Assembly (NCBI GenBank): GCA_964016875.1
Contig: OZ024718.1
Location: 44,307,906-44,371,905, forward strand
Direction of reading: 5' to 3'
Length of the DNA stretch: 64,000 bases
DNA from: Fallopia convolvulus
Lineage: Eukaryota; Streptophyta; Magnoliopsida; Caryophyllales; Polygonaceae
Of this stretch, positions 46,899-56,914 are shown one piece after another; position 1 is the first letter of the stretch; the number at the start of each line of letters is the position of its first letter. The notes below the pieces were generated by a model. The model worked only from the letters and a program-made list of their open reading frames with translations, ran no database searches and was not told the origin of the DNA. The translations under genes and the position numbers were made by a program.

Positions 46899-47504
46899 GA
46901 TTTATGAACCATGTGAGGGTCGGTCCTGCCAACATTGTCCTGGATCCTTTGCACTCCAAAGCCTCTCTGAAGTTGTGAGGGATATCACTGCTCATCATCT
47001 TTTGCTTGAAGATGGTGATGTGCTCATTACGGTCACTGGTTTAATTGTAAGAGGACATGTGTGGAATTGCGAAATTCTTGGGGATTTCCACATGGCCGAT
47101 GGAAGCGATGAAGGGTGACTCATCCTAATCGTCCACCCCTTCTTTTTCTTGTAATCATTGGCAATCTGCTCGGCGAATGCCTTGATGTGCTCACAGACAT
47201 TCATGCGGACGATTTTGTCTAGATTGTGAGGCCTCCTTGTCTCGTCATCTTCATCATCTCTGGTCCAAAGATCACCTCGGATAAGTGAGGGGACGGTACT
47301 AGCAGATTGGAGGATGACGTGAGGTGTTGTATTCTTTCTGGTGGCCCATCCTTGTGATCGCACTGTTGTGGGAGCCCCGAAGATGGTGATGATGGTAGTA
47401 TCATACTCGATAGCAATTCCGGCGTCACGACATGCTAGTGGCGCAGAAGTGCCTACTCCTCCATCCAAATTGAGTCCGGTGATGAGATCGTCGGTGTCCC
47501 TCAT
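46899..47504 (-). pseudogene. Gypsy gag relic of the old element
   Basis: The minus strand encodes HVEIPKNFAIPHVSSYN and NEHITIFKQKMMSSDIPHNF, then REALECKGSRTMLAGPTLTW, in two frames. This is the typical plant gag block (WP-F--P----Y-G--DP-EH, then CKGF-TTLTGPAL-WF). It is cut at FINL by the G2 insertion and deletion. Confidence 0.82.
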
Positions 47505-47833
47505 CGTTCTAGCGTGATGTCTAATAAATGTTGTTGATTACAGTTGCGATCGAAGGTCATTGTTCTCGCTAGTGAGGCGGTCGAAACGTTTCTGGTAGAT
47601 TTCATCACTCACATTTTGCTCGGAAAACTCTTTCTCCAATCCTTGAAGCCTTTGAACGAAGGCCACCAATTCCTTTTGGTGACTGGTTGTAGGGAGGTTT
47701 TCTTATCGATTAGAGTTATTTGGGTTTCCGACTGTCTCCAAGCTCCGACCTTGATTTCCTTCTTTGGAAAAGATGTGGACTTTTAACAAAAGATCGCAAC
47801 ATTCTCTATTGTCCTCCATGATGGTTGCCAAAT
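47505..47833 (-). other. Leader of the old element
   Basis: Region between the 5' LTR and gag. ATTTGGCAACCATC directly follows the LTR (47820-47833) and would be the primer-binding site. I cannot assign the tRNA. Confidence 0.4.
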
Positions 47834-48202
47834 TGTTTAGGACGAAAAGTGACCTAGTCACCTCAATGTCCTTTTCGAAAGATCATAATCAAGAATCTTT
47901 ATATAGGAGAATATGTCTCTTAGAAAATCCTAGTAACATAGGAAAATTTAAAGATGGAATTTATCTTCTTACAATGACTTGAAGATCACGAAATTTTCAT
48001 ATGTTATTGGGATATCTCGCCATAATCTTCTGACATTCCTTCAATCTTCTTGGGAAATATCCTTATCTTCTTTAATCGATGTTTAAACTGGATTATCCGA
48101 AAAATGATGCTTGACCCATTGAGCCTCTCTTTTGGATTTCCTACAACTTGCTCGAATGATCGGATCCTATCCTCTTGGGCCAGTGAGATTCCACGTCCAA
48201 CA
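47834..48202 (-). repeat. 5' LTR of the old element
   Basis: Runs from TGTTTAGGACG to CGTCCAACA on the plus strand. It precedes, in the minus-strand sense, the leader and the gag relic at 46899-47504. It is followed by the TATAT duplication that matches the one at 22968. Confidence 0.88.
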
Positions 48203-48207
48203 TATAT

Positions 48208-49740
48208 TCTATGCTAATACGGCCCCGTAAGCTCATGATGAAGTTCGCACATGAAGCTTGTCTCATAATGAAAGGAACCGATGATTTCTGACCGCCTTCA
48301 TAAATATATCGACTATTTGATCATGTGATCGAACATGTCGCCTTACGAGCTCACCGATTGTGACTTGTTGACGAAGAAAGTGAAAGTCGATTTTGATATG
48401 CTTGGACTGTTCATGGAAAACCGGGTTGGCCATGAGAAATGTGGCACTTAGGTTGTCGCACAACAAGATAGGTGAGGCAGGATATGGAATGGACCTTTCG
48501 AGCAGTAATTGGTGTAGCCAAAAGAGTTTAGCGGCAGCAAAAGCAATTGCACGGTACTCGACCTCCATGCTTGAAAAAGGGTCAACTTTTTGCTTTCGGG
48601 GTGACCAACTAATGAGATTACTGCCATGATAAATGGAAAACCCATGTCGGGATCGATAGTTATGCGATTGGATGCCCAACATGCGTCCGAAAAGGCAAGC
48701 AACCTCTGACTAATTGCTTTCTTCAGAACAAGTCTAGTGGAGATTGACTCTCTTAAATACCGAAGAAATCATTTAACCGCAACCCAATGAATATAGCTCG
48801 GATTGAGCATCAATTGAAACACACGATTTACAACATAAGAGATTACTAGGCAGGTCATTGTAACATAATGGAGCACACCAACGATGCTACGATACAAATG
48901 CGGGTCATCAACACGGTTGCGGTTTAAATGAGTCGACAACACGGTTCTACTAGTGAGGATATAGGCTTGGCGCCCATCATGGAGCTCTTTTCCAAGAGAT
49001 CATGGAGCTCTTTTGCAAAAATTGAATTGTGAGAGGTAGACCTAGAGACTGCAATACTAAGAATGAAATAAAGCATGACTAGTTCTTTTAACGAGAATTC
49101 ACGATCAAGATTAGATACCAAGGAATCAATGAATTGAGTGTCGGATTCGGTAATCACAAGATTGTTCACATATATTAATATTTAAATCACATGTTGACCT
49201 TGTTGTTTGACAAACATGGAGGAATCCGAGACACAACCGGTGAACCCATAACATATCAATAAGGTTGCAAGTTTATGGAACCAAGCGCGTGGGGCTTATT
49301 TAAGCCCATATAATGCCTTAGGCAACATACAAATATGGGTGGGACAATCGGGAGCTTCAAACCCTTATGATTGAGTCATGTAAACCGTCTAGTTAAGGTT
49401 ACCGTTAAGGAACAAATTGTTAACATCGACTTGATGGAGTTGTCAGCCATTAGTTAAAGCAAAATTAAGAACAAGACGAATTGTTGTTGGTTTCACCATG
49501 GAGATGAACATCTCAAAAGAATCAACCGAGACCTCTTGAGTAAACCCTTTTGCAATTAACCGAGCCTTATAGCGATCAATTGAGCCATCCGACTTGTGCG
49601 TTTGGCCTTGTAAATCCACTTACAAGTTACAACCAACCACATTAACTTCATGTGGACGAGGAACCAAGTCTCATGTCCCATTGTTCATTAAAGCGTCAAA
49701 TTCAACTTGCATAGTGTCAATGTACAAAATCGTTTGGTGC
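48208..49740 (-). pseudogene. Ty1/copia RT-RNase H relic
   Basis: Minus strand, reading leftwards: MQVEFDALMNN (about 49710), GSIDRYKARLIAKGFTQEV, ICMLPKALYGLK-APRAWFHKL (about 49290), the RT active site as YVNNL (about 49165), then RNase H with SWSPRKQKVDPFSSMEVEYR (YRA instead of YRS), LLCDNLSATFLMANPVFHEQ, SKHIKIDFHFLR and QIVDIFMKA (about 48310). Integrase and gag are missing. The catalytic YVDD has become YVNN by two G-to-A changes, and frameshifts are present. The old LTR element inserted just beyond its 3' end. Confidence 0.9.
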
Positions 49741-49868
49741 ACTAATTAAGATCTTCTCCCCTCCCTTCAATGTCTTTTACAATCTCGAGACAAATGGGAT
49801 TATGGCACACTAATCCACCTCCGATATCTAAATCAAAAAGGGTTGAAATTGTCGAGTGTGCACGCAAT

Positions 49869-49918
<50 letters not shown>

Positions 49919-50203
49919 CAATAAAGCATAGAACTTCACATAAGATAACCTTTCTCTTAACCTTACCGTATTTAAAAGAGAGGAGGATGTGATGCATAGG
50001 CGCACCTCTAGGGCCGACCGATTTCTTATTTCCCAAGTAAGTCGATTACTTGCACTCCAAGCAAGTTGAGATTCTATCTTTTGGAGATAGAATCCTTTCT
50101 TTCCAATCCACTTAAAATTCATTACTTTAATATTAAAAGTGCAAAATTAAATCACCTAATTCTAAAGGTAATAAATATCCTAGCATGATATTAATTCACA
50201 ACA
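49741..50203 (-). mobile_element. Copia-type LTR abutting the RT relic
   Basis: On the minus strand it starts TGTTGTGAATTAATATC (50203) and shares GGGCCGACCGA and AGATTCTATCTTTTG-type blocks with the LTR at 7076-7572. The outer end near 49741 (TGTACAAAATCG) coincides with the start of the RT frame. No flanking duplication was found. Confidence 0.55.
49869..49918. repeat. (GA)n microsatellite
   Basis: About 25 AG units with a single AT interruption, inside the copia-type LTR. Confidence 0.97.
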
Positions 50204-50589
50204 ATTAATTAATAAAAAAAGCAATATAATGATAAAGCAACACACAATCAAAACTTATCTCAACCGAAAATATCCACACACACTTGTTCCTTTGAATTGT
50301 ATTGTCGATTGCACGCAACACAATATGATCAAATTACCGTGTCTTATATGAGTATACATGCAGATTAGGGCGATGACAAATTCATATATTCATATATTCA
50401 TATATTCGTACACTCATACCTTTATATATGGGGATTCTTAAAAGTATTATACCCGTTTGGCCATTAAACTAAATGCAAGAGATCAAAATAAAGGATAAAA
50501 TTTAAAACATAGTCAATCGCCCTCTTTTTGTAAAAAAAAATGTTATTTTTCAAAACATGCAATGTCCTAAAAACAACCTTAAGGTCACG
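50204..50589. other. Unassigned AT-rich stretch
   Basis: Contains short TATTCATA repeats near 50380-50405. No gene is seen. Confidence 0.4.
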
Positions 50590-51070
50590 ACTTCTTCAAA
50601 CGTGCTTTTCCATGTCTTGGAAATCATCTACCCGTTCGCTTGTCTAAGGATAAATGCCCGTATCCCGAGTGCGACAGTAACTTGGTAAGGTCCTTTCTAG
50701 TTATGCTTAAGCTTTCCATCCACGGGATCTTTTCACACTTCCGATGACCCATCGAAGTACAAGGTCTCCGACTCCAAAGGCCCTTGTTCTTACCAATCGG
50801 GATATAGTGCACTTCGCTACTACTTGGTAAGCTGCCAATCGAATTTTTGCGGCCTCGTGTAGCTCCTTAGCTAGGTCCAAATGTACAGCCATGGCCTCGT
50901 CATTAACATCGGGGTTGAACAAGGTTGTTCTTAAAGTAGGCGGACTTACTTCTAGCGGTATCACTTCCTCCATCCCATATGTAAGGGAGAGGGGGGGGGG
51001 GGGGTTCCCAAGTGGACCTTCGTGAGCTAGTTTGATAAGCCTAAAGCACTTCTGTGATGACTTTATTCGT
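50590..51070 (-). pseudogene. Gypsy integrase C-terminal fragment
   Basis: The minus strand encodes SLTYGMEEVIPLEVSPPTLR (about 50990), LFNPDVNDEAMAVHLDLAKE, LHEAAKIRLAAYQ and RAFGVGDLVLRWVIGS, the conserved end of a plant gypsy integrase. Upstream, QVEATNKVITEVL is recognisable near 51085. A run of 14 or more G at about 50990-51004 lies in this frame. Confidence 0.85.
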
Positions 51071-51089
51071 TGCCTCTACTTGATCGTTT

Positions 51090-52154
51090 TCTGTAAAATA
51101 CTGGTTTTATCTCCTATAGAGAATTCATCAGTCTACAACCCAAGATCTCCACTTAAATGGTGGCGTCATCATTTAGGTGAACATCTACTAAGAATGTTTC
51201 TCTTATAGGCGAGGTCCACTTTGTTCCTACCCCAACTCCCTACCTATCGCTTATCCCGTCGACTTCCAATATCCACCAGAGGCTACCTCCATCTTGGGTA
51301 TGCATCAAGGTCAGGATTGAGTTGTTAGTTTTTGGAGAACTCTGCTAGGACTTATGTTTTCATTGCTGTTATCATCAAAGCCAGCGGCTACCGCTGTTGA
51401 GCTTTGATCAACATTCAACGCTTGTAATAGATCAAGACTTGCTTCAATTGTATGATGAGGTGTCCTAAAATACATCGTCGTTCATCTAAATTGTTACGGG
51501 AATGAGGCTGCTCGGTCTTGAATTACGATTTCGGCTTTGTTGGAATATGTTGCTGGTCTTGACGTCAAAAGACAAAATATAGATAATTTCTTCACTTTAT
51601 AGCCATATAGATTCGTATTTTTTCGACGTTTGTAACTCACGATGAAGTGCTAGAAGTCAACTCGGAAGTTCTACGTATTATACGCACAACATCCTTCAGA
51701 TGCTCTTTTGACCCTTTTCCCAAGGGTTTCTAAGTTTGGTGTCTAAATGACGTGTTACAAAATTGCTAGGTCAGATGTCGATTCTTAGGGATAATGTCAC
51801 TTGACGTTTCGATCCTAACTAGTTTTTACGGTCATCACTCTACCGTCCCTTGCTAATTGACCCCTTTGCACTTACAAAGGTGGGCCCATGTTCATCCTGA
51901 CCCTTACGTCATCTACAAGTGTCATTAACTTGCCGAATGTGGGTCTATCAAGGCTTTTGTCTGGGACGGCTCCGTGCCACGGGTTCTCCAAGGATCTGTT
52001 TTATTGGGATCTCTTTTTTCCTAAGCAGTCTCCCATGATGGTTGCTAGTAGATACTCGTCCTTACAATTTCTCTTGGGATTGCGAACTCGTTCGTTCATT
52101 AGGGTTTTGAGTGGTGCCAAAGAATTTTGTTATCCTGTCTACTCTTGCCCATAT
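51090..52154. other. Unassigned, probably decayed retrotransposon
   Basis: No domain is recognised on either strand. A plus-strand frame (51888-52181) runs into solo LTR C and is not credible as a gene. Confidence 0.35.
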
Positions 52155-55100
52155 TGTAACACCCCTATTTTGCAACGATAGGTGTTACCGCCGGTGACCT
52201 CGGATTTTACCATCCAAAGTCACCATAGGCTTTATAAGGTATTAAGTTAAATAAAACATGCGGAATTATAAAGTTATTGGATATAAAAGAGAGTTGCTCA
52301 CATGTGAGACTTTATAAGTACCCATTACAAAGTTTGGACTTAGTTTGCCAAAACATAAAGCTTAAGAGATTTTTTGGCAGCGGAAGTTAAATAACATTGC
52401 TTAAGTAAACGTGGAGTAACCCGAAAGTAAACAAAACACCGTTCTTGAAAATTCCTGACCTTCCTTCACTTGAGTAGTCTTCGTCTTTTATGCCTTCGGT
52501 GGAGGTTTCCTAGCGTCTGACATTTGGCACGAAAGGCGATAAATGTCAGGCAAAGATGCGGAAAAACAGAATTAGTCTAAAGAGACTAAGCAAGCAAGAA
52601 CGGACATCCTTAAGGTAGTTTGGTAAAGTATCGAACTTATTACGAGGTATTCGTGATGTGTTTCGATAAGTGTATACTTTAAGTGGTGCTATTAAGAATG
52701 AAAATGAGTGAATCTCGAGATGAAATAACTCTTAAACCGAAAGAACGAACTACGAGATTGTAGAACTTCTTAGAATAGGAATATGTTGGAAACGTTAATT
52801 ATACACAAGTTTTCTAGAAAACCTCTCGCGCCCTTGAGGACCGAGAGCCGGATCGATCATTTGAGACTGGTCCGGTTTTGGTTTCTTTTAAGGTGCATTA
52901 GAACTTACTTTCTTTCGTGATAAAAACTTTCACATTAGTTAACGATTTTTAAGAGTGTGGGGGGCATGAATGGGCCGACGTACCACTTACTGGAACGGAG
53001 TTTCGACACCTAGTTAGGGTGCACACGTCCCTCCTCCGAGTAGGAGTAGACTTAGATCATGATCCTTAAAGTCGTAGGAAAAATAGGCATTTCGTGATAC
53101 GACTTAACATGTTATATAGAGATTTCGGGCCGAGCCCGCACCCCTTATTATGCTACTTACGAATTTTCATAACAAATCTCAAAACGAGATTTTTAAACAA
53201 ACAAGGCCACACAACAAGTCTAGCAATAATCCTATTGACAATAGTAATAGTAATAATGCTAACAATGGTCATTATTTCTAACAATCGATATTTCCCAGGT
53301 TCGTTTTATTTAGCAAACAAGGTGTTCCCAATATTGAACAAGTTAACGGAATCGAACTTATCGTAAGGTTCAAGTAGAATATCCACTTGCCTTGAATTTC
53401 CTTCGGGAATGCTACTAACTCGGAAATAGGATGGTTTAGTGACGTTCGAGAATCCCGACCTATTTGACCGCAAGTAAGAGAATGAACACTTATTAAGATC
53501 CTTATTTTAACTTAAAAGTAACCTTTCTCTTATTTTCCTCTTCTAAGAGAAGATGAGTTAAACTAAATTATTTGGTTAAATTATTTAGTTAGGAAAAAGG
53601 GTATATAATAATAACTCTTTTTATTATTTTTTCCTAGGTGATACTTATTAGGATTTTGTAACTTATAAAAATACTTAGTTTAAGAACACAAAAGCAAGAC
53701 TTTACTAGTCTAAGGAAAACTCTTTTTAACCCATGCAAAAATATTTATATGTATTTAAAATAGTTTATAAAAATGATTTGCATGCATCATTTTTAATAGG
53801 GCTGTCCAACGGGTGGGTTGACCTATAACCCGACCCGACCCACCCGTAAATTTACAGGTTACGGGTTAAGTTTTTTTCATATTACGGGTTACGGGTCGGG
53901 TTACGGGTTAGGATTTTTTAAATTACGGGTTACGGGTCGGGTTACGGGTTGACCCGTCGGGTTACGGATCGACCCCTAATATTTAATATATATTAATATA
54001 TATTGCATTAATACATGGTAAGTAGATAGGTTTATTGGGCCAAAAGCACAAAAGGCCAAACCCTAATTTTTTTTGTACGAAGACTCCGCCTATTTCCTTC
54101 CTTTTCCTTTCTCTGCTTCTCATTCAGTCATCGCCCATCGCTAGTCGACTTTGCCTCTCGCCGGATCACCCCCATCACCGGCTCGCCCCCATTAAATTTT
54201 TCCAGTCATGGATCGCAGATCTATTGGTTGGATTGTTGATCAATATTATCCTGAAGCTCCGTGGAGTCCTTGAGAACCTTTGTTGCTATTCTGCAATTAT
54301 ATGGTTTCAAAATCCATTCAGTCATCGCCAGTCGACTCTGCCTCTCGCCGAATTGCCCCTCTCGCCGGCTCGCCCCCATCGCCGACTCTGCTTCTGGTTT
54401 TGTACTGAATGTCTAGTGGATATGAATTGTTAAATGATCGAAACTAATCCGTTTGACCCAGTCAAACAGGTCAAACGGGTTGACCCGTGACCCGACCGTA
54501 AACCCGTAACCCGTTTTACGGGTTGCGGGTCGGGTCACGGGTCATCAATTTTTTTACGGGTCAGCGGGTTGACCCCTAACCCGTAATACGGGTTACGGGT
54601 CCGGTCGGGTCGACCCGTTGGACAACCCTAATTTTTAATAAGACTTCTTTATTGAAAATTATGTTAATTACAAATTTTCATATAAATCATGATTTATTCG
54701 AAGGAAATTCTAGGATGGTCATGCATGTGCATAAATGACTAGAAATGCTTTTTAATCTCACATGCATACTTTGAAAGACTTATCAAAACTTATGCCAAAA
54801 ATTATGTTTCTTTTTATTAGAAGGTATGGTAAAACACCATCTTAGTAAATTTAGAACACATGCAAAAATAACATTTATTCTAAAAACTCCATAATTTCTA
54901 CATGCAAAGTTTGTAGAATTTATTTAAAGATCTAGAAAAATTTTATATGTATATTCGGTTATATATATATATATATATAAATATCATTTAAGTGTTAAAA
55001 ATTTTACGAAGCTACATGCAATAAGATTTACTTCCAAATATTCCTTTTTAGCAACCATGTAAGGCATAAATAACTAGTTGATCATGGATTTAAATGAAAG

Positions 55101-56471
55101 ACATTTTAAAATCTACATGCAAGGTGATTTTCTTTACTAAAAATCCATTTAAAGTGGTATGCAAGAGTTGTATGATCATCTAAGCATATTGTAACCTTAT
55201 AAGACTAAGTTATTCTCAAATATCATATAAAATCAATCTCTTACTCAAAAGACACATGCATGTGGATTTTCTTCATAAAAACTCCATAAGTAAGACATGC
55301 AAGAACACTTTCAATTTAAAAACTTTCTAACTTATGTTTATTAGATTATAAAAATTACAAATCTCATAAAAGTTTATTTCAAGTACTAAAAGTAACATGC
55401 ATGAAGGTTTTAAGCAAGAAGAAAAAGTCTTAAGTAGTTCTCATGGAAACTACTTTTATAAACTCATAGATCTTTAACTAAAAGAGGGTTTCTTAGATCT
55501 TCTTAATAAAAATAAAAATCAGAAATTAAAAGGTGGAAATTACCCTTAAAAGATGTAGGATTTTAGTATGTTTTCACATGATTTGTAGAAGACACAAAAC
55601 TCTTTAGCAAGACATGCATGCATGTATGAATCAAGGGAAAATATGCAATTTCTATAACATTTTATATTCTGGACTTTTTTGAAAAAAAATCAACTCTTAA
55701 CTTTCATCAAAATGCTATAAAAACATCTCAAAAGAGTGTAAAAAGACTTAGGATTAATACCCTTGAAGTTGTTGGATTTTTGGAGGAAGGAGCGTCGGCG
55801 CACGGGCTGGACGGTGGCGCACGGTGGGCTGGGCGGCGGTCCAGGTGGTGGCCGGCAGTGGTGGTGGTGTGGTGGAGTGGTGGTTGGAAGACACAAGACA
55901 AATGTTTTGTGGAGTTAAGTGGAATAAGGAAGACAAGAGAGCTAGAGAGGTTGTTCTTGAAAGTGAGCTCTCACCAAGCATTAGGCCCTTTAAATAGTAG
56001 ATTTGATGGTGGGATTTTGTAGAGAATCAAATCTAGTCATAAATGTCCACAAATCTTACAAAAATCTCCTAATGATGATATAAGACTAACAAGATAATAA
56101 ACTAATAGTTTATTCAAGTTAGTGGATTGTGTAGAGATTCTACATTAATGGAGCAATCTAGTGCAATGAGTGTATGATCTCTTCTAAAATCTTCATGGAT
56201 TTCCTTAATGATTGGTCCGACGCGTTTGCAAACGGTTTGAGGGTCGGTTTGAGACGCGCATCGGAACGATCGAGTTTTATGAAAGGAATTTTCATTAGCT
56301 ATGAATTTATTAAGTTCCGTCTTTAATAAATTCATCTACTCGAATAATTATTTTATGAGAATATTATAATCTCTTTCATTTTAGAAATTTTATGAGATTA
56401 TTTCATTTAATAAAATAATTAAATATTAAGAAAGGAAGTTTATTTTCTTAACGGAAATTGCGGCTATTACA
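52155..56471 (-). mobile_element. Long solo LTR, copy C (3.5 kb plus nested hAT), TSD CATAT
   Basis: An inverted copy: plus strand TGTAACACCCCTATTTTGCA to GCGGCTATTACA, with perfect CATAT duplications (52150-52154, 56472-56476). It shares the terminal block (GGTGTTACCGCC...), the CTCTCGCG-CC-TTGAGGACCGAGAGCC segment and the GC tract with copies A and B. Without the hAT it is about 3.48 kb. It lacks the tRNA-like insert. Confidence 0.92.
53797..54630. mobile_element. Non-autonomous hAT element in LTR copy C, 8-bp TSD ATTTTTAA
   Basis: Ends TAGGGCTGTCCAACGGGT and ACCCGTTGGACAACCCTA are an 18-bp inverted repeat with one mismatch. ATTTTTAA flanks both sides (53789-53796, 54631-54638). Subterminal arrays of GGGTTACGGGTCGGGTTACG-like units surround a core with a duplicated ATTCAGTCATCGCC...GCCGGCTCGCCCCCAT segment (about 54120-54190 and 54318-54386). 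No transposase. Confidence 0.92.
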
Positions 56472-56476
56472 CATAT

Positions 56477-56914
56477 GAGGAACAAGACGAGCAAACAAGA
56501 CTCAATTTATTTGTAGAAAGATGAAGTCATCGAATGGATATGAGATGATAGAGGATGGACTCATGTGTATGTGCCAATCGGTGATGCCAATATTAGAAGG
56601 AAGCCCGCTCACCAATATAAGCTATTGCACAACTCTGTGATGACTCAATTGGGAAAGAGGACGACTTAGGATGACACGGAATATGGTAGAGACCTTTCTC
56701 AACGTGACCTTTGAGTAGAGTTTTTCCCTACAAATTTTTAACGAGACAATGAGTGGGATGGAATTCGAGATAAACAATTATCCTTGGAGAGTTAGACACT
56801 TAGAAGATTTTTGGAGATTTGTGGGACAACAAGGATATCTGTAAGATTAAGGGAGTCTGAGGGTTTGATTTATAAGATCAAATCACACGAGTAGAATTAA
56901 TAAGGCGGATTTGC
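56477..56914. other. Unassigned flank
   Basis: No feature recognised between solo LTR C and the foldback element. Confidence 0.35.

Larger units (their letters stand above)
22973..48202 (-). mobile_element. Old LTR element (about 5.1 kb) expanded to 25 kb by three nested insertions, TSD TATAT
   Basis: Two LTRs of 368 and 369 bp in the same orientation bound the interval and align base for base at their starts and ends. TATAT flanks the outside on both sides (22968-22972, 48203-48207). Inside, on the minus strand, are gag (47500-46899) and gag-end/protease (40779-40204 and 36649-36400). On the plus strand is a separate coding relic (23616-24063 and 34558-35601). Removing the CACTA-ended element (24067-34554), solo LTR B (36655-40198) and gypsy G2 (40780-46898) leaves about 5.07 kb. 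I see no RT or integrase, so it was probably non-autonomous with an antisense ORF. Confidence 0.85.

Noticed and set aside
54035..54433. A 132-codon frame with a signal-peptide-like start
   Set aside because: It lies wholly inside the second hAT MITE and spans its internal duplication; no domain is seen.
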